A stretch of 12,336 bases of DNA, taken from JACPGQ01 sp039798685. GTDB lineage: Bacteria > Patescibacteriota > Microgenomatia > Levybacterales > UBA12049. A program made the position numbers and the translations under genes. Shown one piece after another: positions 1 through 6,316 of this stretch. The stretch lies in contig JBDKFM010000044.1 in assembly GCA_039798685.1 (NCBI GenBank), positions 1-12,336 on the forward strand. Reading direction: 5' to 3'. The notes under the pieces are model-generated. The model saw only the letters and a list, made by a program, of their open reading frames with translations, was not told the DNA's origin and searched no databases. Positions within the stretch are counted from its first letter, which is position 1; every line of letters begins with the position of its first letter.

Positions 1-186
1 CAGAATGTATGAAACTGTATCTGTAATCTACCACACATACATTTCGTCGGAAAAATCACAGATTTTGAATGAATATTTTCTTATAGTAGCTACCAAGTGA
101 GTATTCTTTCATCAGTTTTGGGTATTCTTGTAATCTCTGCACTTCTGAGTCTCCTTCTTCATCAACTAGTCAAGCGAATTGATTAG
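1..186 (+). other. Possible broken 3' end of an upstream gene
   Basis: No intact gene can be read here. Frame 2 is open from base 2 to a TGA at 98-100. Frame 1 is open from 73 to a TAG at 184-186 and would encode a hydrophobic segment (ILSSVLGILVISALLSLLL) ending in a basic VKRID tail, which is what the last helix of a membrane protein looks like. Frame 1 has no ATG and is cut by TGA at 10-12 and 70-72, so this is either chance, a frameshifted gene end, or the decayed tail of a transporter permease. The opposite strand also gives a short hydrophilic open stretch, as expected opposite hydrophobic codons, so coding direction is not settled. Confidence 0.25.
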
Positions 187-222
187 AGACTCATGTAAAC
201 TTCTATTTTCTCCTCTCTTTGT

Positions 223-252
223 TTGACAGGGTATTTCGCTATCTGATAGCAT
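223..252 (+). promoter_or_regulatory. Promoter of the membrane/yvcK/secG/SBP cluster
   Basis: A perfect -35 box TTGACA (223-228) is followed after 18 bp by TAGCAT (247-252), which matches the TATAAT consensus at four of six positions. Transcription would start near 259, giving a leader of about 33 nt before the ATG at 292. No strong Shine-Dalgarno is seen in that leader, only a purine-rich stretch near 272-280. This is the only good promoter in the 1-290 stretch, which otherwise holds no supportable gene. Confidence 0.5.
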
Positions 253-291
253 CTGCCTTACGCTGCCCGCAAAGAGTGAGCAGTTTCTTTG

Positions 292-693
292 ATGAAATCA
301 CTCATACGAAATTTTGTTTTTTACTCGATCGCACTTTTTCTCTTGCCGATACTTCTTGAGGGTGTCACGATCAGAGGCGGAATCTGGACTATACTCTTCG
401 GAGGGTTCACTTTGACACTATTGTTTATGTTTATTAAACCTCTTCTGAGTGTCATCACATTCCCACTCACGGTGGTAACTCTTGGGTTCTTTTCATTTCT
501 TGTCAACGTGTTTTTAGTGTATTTATTGACAGTTTTCGTTTCTGGTATTAAGATTCAAGCGTTTCTTTTCAGTGGGATAGAGTTTGCAGGATTTGTGATA
601 CCGAAGATGAGCGTAAGTCTGATTGTCGCGTATTTACTCTCAGCGTTTATCATTTATACTGTAACATCTCTTCTCAACTGGTTAACACGATGA
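292..693 (+). CDS. Four-helix membrane protein, YvlD / phage holin 4 family
   Basis: A 133-residue integral membrane protein with about four hydrophobic helices (roughly residues 6-25, 29-60 containing a hairpin, 61-83 and 107-130). The central motif KPLLSVITFPLTVVTLGFF matches the pattern of the YvlD-like 'mycobacterial 4-TMS phage holin' family (PF04020), in which an I-x-P-L-L...PLT-x-x-TLG-x-F core is typical. Despite the family name these are usually chromosomal proteins of unknown function, and nothing here suggests a prophage. I chose the ATG at 292; a TTG directly before it at 289 would add one residue. The TGA stop overlaps the ATG of the YvcK-like gene (ATGA), implying translational coupling. 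It is the first gene of a four-gene cluster with a TTGACA promoter upstream. Confidence 0.85.
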   Translation: MKSLIRNFVFYSIALFLLPILLEGVTIRGGIWTILFGGFTLTLLFMFIKPLLSVITFPLTVVTLGFFSFLVNVFLVYLLTVFVSGIKIQAFLFSGIEFAGFVIPKMSVSLIVAYLLSAFIIYTVTSLLNWLTR

Positions 694-1646
694 ATAGCGC
701 AAAAAAAATTGTATGCCTCGGTGGGGGCATTGGAACGGTAAACCTCATACGAGGATTGAAGAAATATACATCTGAAATCACGGTTGTGGTGTCTGCAGCA
801 GATAATGGAGGTTCAGCCGGACGACTCAGGAGGCTATTCGGGATATTTCCGCCAGGCGACGCAGTGTCTTGTATTGCAGCACTTATGCCGAAAGAACATG
901 AGGATCTCTCACGTCTTTTGACCTACCGCTTTCCGGGAAACAGGTACGCAAGCGATGGCCAGCTGGCAGGACAGAAGTTGGGAAACCTGCTCTTTGTTGG
1001 TGCAAAAGAAGTGACAGGGGATGTCTCATCAGGACTAATGCTTCTTGAGAAGCTATTTCAGACCTGCGGCAAAGTGCTTCCCTCAACCACTGATGACCTC
1101 TCCATATCAGCTACCACGGTCGATGGAGTTCATGTTGAGGGAGAACAAAAAATTGATCTCGGACAGTACAAAGGAAAACGGGTACTTGAGCGTCTCTCTA
1201 TACATCCCGAGAATCCGGATGTCTCAGACGAGGTGCTACACGCAATACATGACGCAGATATGATCATCGCTGGTCCCGGAGATCTCTACACTACAATTCT
1301 CCCCGTACTACTTATCCCAAAAATAAAAGAAGCTCTCCTTACTGCACGAGCCCACAAGACGTATATCGTGAATGTTGCGAATAAACCGTTTGAGACGAGA
1401 AATTATGACGTCTCTCATTATATCGATGCGGTGACTAAGCACCTCTCAACGTTTCCGTTTCAGACAATCGTGGTGAACAATAATGTTTCGCATCAAATAC
1501 CTGAGAAATTTAACTATAAATATGTCACGATTGATCCGAAGGCTGCGCAGGATTTTCATCTTATTCTTGATGATATTGTTGATGCGTCATTCCCCATTTA
1601 CCATGACTCTGATAAGCTTGCAAGGGTAGTGCTCAACCATATATAA
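690..1646 (+). CDS. yvcK: YvcK/CofD-like protein (gluconeogenesis factor family)
   Basis: 318 residues, the usual size for YvcK. The family fold is Rossmann-like, related to CofD 2-phospho-L-lactate transferase. Characteristic segments are visible: the N-terminal glycine loop CLGGGIGT (residues 9-16), the DNGGSAGRLR stretch (38-47), PPGD (54-57), KLGNLLFVG (96-104) and AGPGDLYTTILPVLLIP (194-210). In Bacillus subtilis YvcK is needed for growth on gluconeogenic substrates and affects cell shape and wall synthesis; a catalytic reaction is not settled. There it sits with rapZ and whiA, while here it lies between a membrane protein and secG. The start overlaps the previous stop by 4 bp and no separate Shine-Dalgarno is apparent, so translation is probably coupled. 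Family assignment is firm; precise role is inferred. Confidence 0.9.
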   Translation: MNSAKKIVCLGGGIGTVNLIRGLKKYTSEITVVVSAADNGGSAGRLRRLFGIFPPGDAVSCIAALMPKEHEDLSRLLTYRFPGNRYASDGQLAGQKLGNLLFVGAKEVTGDVSSGLMLLEKLFQTCGKVLPSTTDDLSISATTVDGVHVEGEQKIDLGQYKGKRVLERLSIHPENPDVSDEVLHAIHDADMIIAGPGDLYTTILPVLLIPKIKEALLTARAHKTYIVNVANKPFETRNYDVSHYIDAVTKHLSTFPFQTIVVNNNVSHQIPEKFNYKYVTIDPKAAQDFHLILDDIVDASFPIYHDSDKLARVVLNHI

Positions 1647-1647
1647 T
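1618..1647 (+). promoter_or_regulatory. Internal promoter for secG, leaderless layout
   Basis: TTGCAA (1618-1623), an 18-bp spacer, then a perfect TATAAT (1642-1647). Exactly 6 bp separate the TATAAT from the ATG of secG at 1654, so a transcript started at normal distance would begin at the A of the start codon. The box overlaps the last codons of yvcK. The only purine run before the ATG (AGGA, 1648-1651) is too close to work well as a Shine-Dalgarno. Confidence 0.5.
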
Positions 1648-1653
1648 AGGAAC

Positions 1654-1866
1654 ATGATTTTTCTTCAAATCGTTCAGATCATAGCCGCGGTACTCGTCGT
1701 AGGTTCAATCCTTCTTCAGGCACAAGGTGGTGGCTTATCGCCTGCGTTTGGAGGCGGAGGGGAGTTCTACCGCAGCAAGCAGTCCATTGAGAAGGTGCTT
1801 ATCGGCATTACGATCGTATCGGCCTTCGTCCTCGCGGCCTGTTCAGTTCTTCTCTTGGGCCAGTAA
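1654..1866 (+). CDS. secG: SecG, preprotein translocase subunit
   Basis: A 70-residue protein with the SecG plan: an N-terminal transmembrane helix (about residues 2-22), the conserved LLQAQGGGLSPAFGGGGE region (residues 21-38) forming the cytoplasmic loop, and a second helix (about 47-68). SecG associates with SecYE and assists SecA-driven protein export across the cytoplasmic membrane. The length is at the compact end of the family, which often has a longer C-terminal tail. It begins 7 bp after yvcK and ends 5 bp before the solute-binding protein gene. A perfect TATAAT 6 bp before its ATG suggests its own leaderless transcript in addition to read-through from the cluster promoter. Confidence 0.93.
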   Translation: MIFLQIVQIIAAVLVVGSILLQAQGGGLSPAFGGGGEFYRSKQSIEKVLIGITIVSAFVLAACSVLLLGQ

Positions 1867-1871
1867 GGCTT

Positions 1872-3230
1872 ATGGCAGTAAATAAACGCCTCTTATTCTG
1901 GCTAATCAAGGCATATCTAAAAAAGTGGGGCAAAATCATTGCACTTTCTTTTGTCGCGGGTCTCATCATCTTCTTTACTCTACTTTCAACCTCTCGATTT
2001 CTGTTGCGCCTGCTTCCAATCGAGAGACGTGAATCGATTGGCTATATCGGTGCCTATGAGATAGATGCACTCCCCAGAGACCTGCAGACTAAACTCTCAA
2101 GAGGTCTGACAAAGGTGGAAAAAGACGGACAGGTCGTGCCGGACGTTGCAGCCTCCTGGACGGTTAAAGACGAAGGGAAAACGTATGTGTTTACACTACG
2201 TACTGACATTTTTTATAGTGACGGAAAGCGGTTGACTGCCTCATCCCTCCCCTATGAATTCACAGGTGTGAAAAAGAAGATAATTAATGACAAGACAATC
2301 TCCTACAGTCTTCAGGATCAATATGCACCGTTTCTTGTAACTGTTTCTCGTCCGATTATCAGAAAAGGGTTTGTCGGACTCGGGGATTATACAATACAAA
2401 ACGTTGAACTGAACGGGAACTTTGTAAAAACCCTGACCATAGTTTCGAAAAAAAACAGATTGCTTGTTGAGCGGTACTCGTTTTATCCGAGTGAAGAAGC
2501 ACTGAAGATAGCGTTTGCTCTGGGTGAAGTAAACAAAGCAATCGGTCTCTCAAGTGACACATTTCTGAATACGGAGTTTACAAACTATAAAAACGTGACG
2601 GTGACAAAACATACAGACCGCGATGTGCTCGTCACACTCTTTTTTAACAATAAAGATCCGTTGTTATCAGATCCCAAATTGAGGAGCGGACTCTCTTATG
2701 CACTCCCAGAGTCATTTTCACATGGTGAGAGATCTTATCTTCCCTATGCAAAAGAATCACTCTATGCAAATACGACAGGAGTTGAAAAAAATCAGGATTT
2801 CTCTCATGCAGCACTTCTTCTTGATGCAATCCGAGAGCAGGCTTCTCCCGGTGCGACAATTAATGTGACACTAAAAACGCTACCAAAATACCGTACAACG
2901 GCAGAAGTAGTTCGTGAAGCATGGAAACGGGTCGGTGTCGAAACAACAATCGAGGACGTTGACGGAAATCCTGACAGTTTTCAAGTGTACCTCGGCGACT
3001 TTATCATACCGAGAGATCCGGATCAGTATACGTTGTGGCACTCTACATCAGCAAATAACATCACGCATTACAGTAACAAACGGATCGATAAGCTTCTTGA
3101 AGACGGGAGAAGAACGGCGAGCATAAAAGATCGTCAGGAAATGTACAGTGACTTTCAGAAGTATCTTCTTGCTGACGCACCGGCAGGGTTTCTCTACTTT
3201 CCTTACGAGTATACGGTGACGAGACGCTAG
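1872..3230 (+). CDS. Membrane-tethered family-5 solute-binding protein (peptide ABC-type)
   Basis: 452 residues. An N-terminal hydrophobic helix (about 21-40), preceded by a basic stretch (KAYLKKWGK), would anchor the protein with the rest outside; there is no lipobox Cys. The region after residue 68 carries the extracellular solute-binding family 5 pattern (SBP_bac_5, PF00496): LSRGLTKVEKDGQVVPDVA, then SWTVKDEGKTYVFTLR and FYSDGKRLTASS. C-terminal hallmarks include the run YTLWHSTSANNITHYSN, the RIDKLLEDGR helix and a final YLLADAPAGFLYFPY stretch. OppA/DppA-type proteins are usually 500-550 residues, so this is a slightly short version. No ABC permease or ATPase gene lies in the window, so the partner and ligand are unknown. 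The TAG stop is 2 bp from the convergent uvrC stop. Confidence 0.85.
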   Translation: MAVNKRLLFWLIKAYLKKWGKIIALSFVAGLIIFFTLLSTSRFLLRLLPIERRESIGYIGAYEIDALPRDLQTKLSRGLTKVEKDGQVVPDVAASWTVKDEGKTYVFTLRTDIFYSDGKRLTASSLPYEFTGVKKKIINDKTISYSLQDQYAPFLVTVSRPIIRKGFVGLGDYTIQNVELNGNFVKTLTIVSKKNRLLVERYSFYPSEEALKIAFALGEVNKAIGLSSDTFLNTEFTNYKNVTVTKHTDRDVLVTLFFNNKDPLLSDPKLRSGLSYALPESFSHGERSYLPYAKESLYANTTGVEKNQDFSHAALLLDAIREQASPGATINVTLKTLPKYRTTAEVVREAWKRVGVETTIEDVDGNPDSFQVYLGDFIIPRDPDQYTLWHSTSANNITHYSNKRIDKLLEDGRRTASIKDRQEMYSDFQKYLLADAPAGFLYFPYEYTVTRR

Positions 3231-3232
3231 TT

Positions 3233-4531
3233 TTAGTAAAGAGCTTTTTTCGATCTCAGCGTACGATGATACGTAATTGCAAACCGATGTGCTTCATCTC
3301 GTATTCTTCGTAGCAGAAGAAGTGCGGGAGAATCTTTTGAGAGTGACACTTCGGTAAAATTCTTTTCGTCTCCTTCAGGATTCGGTATAATAATAGTCTC
3401 CTCACGTTTTGCAAGCCCTATGAGCGGAGTTGAGAGATTGTGCTTTGCAAGTACGGAAAGCGCAGCGCTGACCTGTCCCTTTCCCCCGTCGACCACGAAA
3501 AGTCCGGGATACTCCCATTCAGTATGCTTCAGTCTCCTGGTTAACACCTCATCCATACTCGCAAAATCATCAGGTGTTTTTTCAAGCCGTATTTTAAATT
3601 TTCTATAGAGATCTGAGGCTTTCTCTCCACCAACAAACACGACCATTGACGCGGTTGTGTGTGATCCCTGTACATGTGAGATGTCATAGCACTCAATTTT
3701 CTCAAGTGAGGTAACAGCTAATCCGTTATGTCTCAGCACTGCAGCCAGATCTTCAAGTTCTGCACTTCTCAGATCAGTTCTCAAATTTGGATTAAGATCA
3801 TACTCAAATCCCTGATGGAATGGCTGGGTGATGTAGGTAAGGGCGTCAATTTGTTTCTGGATGGCCTGTGCCCCCTCGTATGCCTCAGATTTTATAAGTT
3901 CACGCAGCTCTCCCTGGAGTTCCTTAAGAAGCGCCTGAGATCTTCCTTCAAGAACAGCTGTTATTTTTTTGATATTTTTTCGGTAAAGTTTTTGTGCATC
4001 ATCCGAATCATACACAGGAGGACACGGACAAAGTCCAAGATGATGGTACAGACAAATACGCTTCGGGTGATTTTTGACAGAAACATAGGGAAATGCTTTT
4101 CGAAGAAGTCTCAGCACCATCTTGACCGAACCTGAATTCGGAAACGGACCAAAATACGATGACTTCAGATCATCTGGCTTTCTCGCAAACAACACTGCCG
4201 GATACCTGTCACCTGTGATCTGGATAAGAGGGTATGATTTTCCATCAGTCATTCTGATGTTGTACTTTGGCTGAAATTTCTTGATCAAAAACGCTTCAAG
4301 TAGCAATGATTCGATCTCTGACTCGACAATTGTGGCTTCAATCGCCGCAATCTGTGAGACCATGACCCTGGTTTTCTCACCAAGCATGCTTGTGTTTGTA
4401 AAATATGATGAGACCCTACTTCGGAGATCTTTTGCTTTCCCGACATACAGAAGATTTTTCTCCGCGTCAAGAAACCGGTATACGCCGGGGTTTTTTGGTA
4501 ATGATAAGTATGATGATGGTGAGTATTGCAA
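3233..4531 (-). CDS. uvrC: UvrC, excinuclease ABC subunit C, short form
   Basis: UvrC makes the two incisions in nucleotide excision repair after damage recognition by UvrA/UvrB. Numbered from the chosen TTG at 4531 (432 residues): GIY-YIG nuclease with PGVYRF (15-20), YVGKAKDLRSR (29-39) and the Glu of LLLEAFLIK (79); a UVR helical pair near 198-234; and the RNase H-like nuclease with CYDISHVQG (Asp283), VVDGGKGQ (Asp348) and RDEAHRF (Asp412, His415). I chose TTG 4531 because a perfect AGGAGG sits 8 nt upstream and the usual L-P-x-x-PGVY start follows soon after; a TTG at 4579 would add 16 residues. The chain ends about 17 residues after His415, so the C-terminal helix-hairpin-helix region of the usual 600-residue UvrC is absent. 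The Cys cluster is also altered. The gene overlaps the preceding gene by 65 bp. Confidence 0.92.
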   Translation of the reverse strand: MQYSPSSYLSLPKNPGVYRFLDAEKNLLYVGKAKDLRSRVSSYFTNTSMLGEKTRVMVSQIAAIEATIVESEIESLLLEAFLIKKFQPKYNIRMTDGKSYPLIQITGDRYPAVLFARKPDDLKSSYFGPFPNSGSVKMVLRLLRKAFPYVSVKNHPKRICLYHHLGLCPCPPVYDSDDAQKLYRKNIKKITAVLEGRSQALLKELQGELRELIKSEAYEGAQAIQKQIDALTYITQPFHQGFEYDLNPNLRTDLRSAELEDLAAVLRHNGLAVTSLEKIECYDISHVQGSHTTASMVVFVGGEKASDLYRKFKIRLEKTPDDFASMDEVLTRRLKHTEWEYPGLFVVDGGKGQVSAALSVLAKHNLSTPLIGLAKREETIIIPNPEGDEKNFTEVSLSKDSPALLLLRRIRDEAHRFAITYHRTLRSKKALY

Positions 4532-6272
4532 TAAATAATCCTCCTGCCAGTACGTACGCTGAGAGATAGAGTGGAACAACCTGCAGTGACTGTACGATCG
4601 TTACTCCCGCGATTGTAATTGTAAGAGGGAATGTCCTGTTTGTCAAAAACGGTGTTCGCTCGTAAGACAATGGAAGTTCCGCATACCCAAACGGCGGTAT
4701 ATCACCGATCATTGTGTCTTGCGACTCCGGAGAAAGTCCTTGTGCTGTGACACTTACCTTCTGTGATGTGATCACTCCTGAGCCTGTATTTTTTACCCTG
4801 AGCGATGTTTTGATCGGGAGGAGTGAATAGTTCGTGTGTGAAGCAACTTCGATACTCACACTTGATTTTTCAGGTGTAAAAAATCGGGGAAATGTCACAT
4901 TTACGTCTTTAAGATTCTCATCTTCTTCGTATTTATACCCTCCAGCCGGGACAGGATACTCACTGTCTTCTCCCCGTATGACGAACGCAAAATGATCAAA
5001 GTCCAGTACATCAAAATAATCTACCCCGCCGGTCGTATTTCCCCATGTCGGATCTATCATGACCCAAGTTTGCTTTTCAGTATCATAATACTCCGGCCAT
5101 GCATGGAGGATATCCTTGACGAGCGAAAGCGGACGCTGCCGTGAGTTTTCAGTATTCGCATACCCGTCAACCTCTCGTGCGGGAATGCCTGCAGCTCTTG
5201 CAAGTGTAATAAACAAGTCGGTAAATTCCAGGCAGACGGCTGAGTTTTTTTGTTGCAGTGTCCCAAGTCCACCCAGACGGACTTTATTTTCTTCAACTCT
5301 CGAAAAATCATAGGTAAGATTCGTGACCAGATATTCATAGATCGCCCTTGGTGTCTTCAACTCTTTTGCGAGTTTTGTGATCTCAGAACGCGATGTCTCC
5401 CAGTATGGCTGCTCCTTGAGATATACCTGCAACTGCTTTTTCGTCATCGGTTGTTTTTTTGGTGTGAGACGTACTCTGGCTGTCCCTCTCGTCTGTACAG
5501 TAATCCGTTCTGAAGGAGCGAGTCTGTAGCTTGCTAACCAATTTCCATCACTGTCGATAGTGACATTTGTCGGTTTTGGCTGCATATACTCAATTGAGAC
5601 TTCCTGATAATTTGTATCAGGCGGAAGCGCAATCTCCGTGCGGACAGGAAATAAATTACTATTTTTCAGATGATAAAACAGATTGAAACCATAGACCTGT
5701 TCATCACCATACGCAATCGAAATCCCGGATTTCCCAAGCTGCTCTTTCGTAAACGTCGTACTCATCGTTGACTGTGCAGGCTTGATGTAGGCAGGAGATC
5801 CGAAATTTTTTGGGACCTCTACGTGTGCTGTAAAACTACGAAACGCATCAGGATCCTCAAGACCGGGAATATTTATCTCCCAAATTCCTCCGTCTTTCTT
5901 CGCGACATCCGGTGTATCAAAACTAATCGTATATGTCAGAGAGCTCCCTTCACCTACAACTCGCTTATTAAACTCAGCCTCAATAATCGAACCTCCGTCT
6001 ACTTTTGTGAGTTTTGGTGAAAGAAGTCCGTCAGGATCTCTCGCGGTAAGATTCTCTATATGTTCAAATCCAACCTGTACTTTATATGACGACGCATAAT
6101 ACTCTTTTGTCGTATTAGTCAGAGTCACCTTCATGGTCGCATGTGTACTGCCACTCTCCAAAACCGAATACGTCACATCGTACGCTGAGGTAAAGTATTC
6201 AGATGCCAACACGCGGTCAGGAAGAATCAGGAAAGTACAAAGGAGGAAAAGTACACAGAGCACTCGCTTCAT
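4467..6272 (-). CDS. Secreted, C-terminally anchored transglutaminase-like protein
   Basis: 601 residues from the ATG at 6272. The N-terminus (MKRVLCVLFLLCTFLILP...VLAS) is a signal peptide with likely cleavage near residues 23-25. Residues of about 25-285 are beta-rich, Thr/Ser-rich and unassigned. A transglutaminase-like core (PF01841) follows, with the catalytic triad visible: Cys347 in SAVCLEF, His390 in LHAWPEYY and Asp407 in MIDPTWG. A second beta-rich region (about 460-560) precedes a transmembrane helix (about 568-592) and a basic KKPRR tail. The enzyme domain would therefore face outside, tethered to the membrane. Members of this superfamily act as proteases, peptide amidases or crosslinkers; the substrate cannot be told. 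A GTG at 6305 could extend it by 11 residues but would place extra residues before the signal peptide. It lies between uvrA (45 bp upstream) and uvrC (65 bp overlap). Confidence 0.88.
   Translation of the reverse strand: MKRVLCVLFLLCTFLILPDRVLASEYFTSAYDVTYSVLESGSTHATMKVTLTNTTKEYYASSYKVQVGFEHIENLTARDPDGLLSPKLTKVDGGSIIEAEFNKRVVGEGSSLTYTISFDTPDVAKKDGGIWEINIPGLEDPDAFRSFTAHVEVPKNFGSPAYIKPAQSTMSTTFTKEQLGKSGISIAYGDEQVYGFNLFYHLKNSNLFPVRTEIALPPDTNYQEVSIEYMQPKPTNVTIDSDGNWLASYRLAPSERITVQTRGTARVRLTPKKQPMTKKQLQVYLKEQPYWETSRSEITKLAKELKTPRAIYEYLVTNLTYDFSRVEENKVRLGGLGTLQQKNSAVCLEFTDLFITLARAAGIPAREVDGYANTENSRQRPLSLVKDILHAWPEYYDTEKQTWVMIDPTWGNTTGGVDYFDVLDFDHFAFVIRGEDSEYPVPAGGYKYEEDENLKDVNVTFPRFFTPEKSSVSIEVASHTNYSLLPIKTSLRVKNTGSGVITSQKVSVTAQGLSPESQDTMIGDIPPFGYAELPLSYERTPFLTNRTFPLTITIAGVTIVQSLQVVPLYLSAYVLAGGLFIAILTIIILIITKKPRRIPVS
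4540..4545 (-). promoter_or_regulatory. Shine-Dalgarno that sets the uvrC start
   Basis: The - strand reads AGGAGG followed by 8 nt (ATTATTTA) and then TTG at 4531-4529. This is the strongest ribosome binding site in the window, and it lies inside the last codons of the transglutaminase-like gene. It decides the uvrC start in favour of TTG 4531 over the upstream in-frame TTG at 4579. Confidence 0.75.
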
Positions 6273-6278
6273 ATAACA

Positions 6279-6284
6279 AGTATA
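6279..6284 (-). promoter_or_regulatory. -10 box of the transglutaminase-like gene, leaderless layout
   Basis: TATACT on the - strand lies exactly 6 nt before the ATG at 6272, and the preceding bases (TG directly before the box) are partly like an extended -10. No convincing -35 is seen at 17 bp. No Shine-Dalgarno precedes this ATG, which fits a leaderless transcript. The ten bases TATACTTGTT are identical to those at the uvrA promoter (9249-9258). Confidence 0.4.
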
Positions 6285-6316
6285 CAGGATGAAATACCCC
6301 GACACCGTACTCTGAG

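Noticed and set aside
10..72. In-frame TGA codons at the left edge read as sense (UGA recoding, as in Gracilibacteria)
   Set aside because: The intact genes in the window contain no internal TGA and several use TGA as a real stop (693, 10021, 11597), so code 25 is not supported.
292..693. Prophage lysis cassette, suggested by the 'phage holin' family name
   Set aside because: The neighbours are housekeeping genes and there is no endolysin, integrase or structural phage gene. This family is widespread as ordinary chromosomal membrane proteins.
3228..3252. Bidirectional terminator between the convergent SBP and uvrC genes
   Set aside because: Only 2 bp separate the stops. The nearby AAAGAGCTTT with T-run has too small a loop to form a hairpin, so no terminator is called.
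3728..4135. 135-codon + strand ORF opposite uvrC
   Set aside because: It is antisense to the UVR and nuclease regions of UvrC, which have clear conserved motifs; no promoter or Shine-Dalgarno of its own.
4532..4579. Upstream TTG at 4579 as the uvrC start
   Set aside because: It has no Shine-Dalgarno and would add 16 residues before the family's normal start, while TTG 4531 has AGGAGG at 8 nt.
6273..6305. GTG at 6305 as the start of the transglutaminase-like gene
   Set aside because: It would put 11 extra residues in front of a well-formed signal peptide, and the -10 box lies between it and the ATG at 6272.
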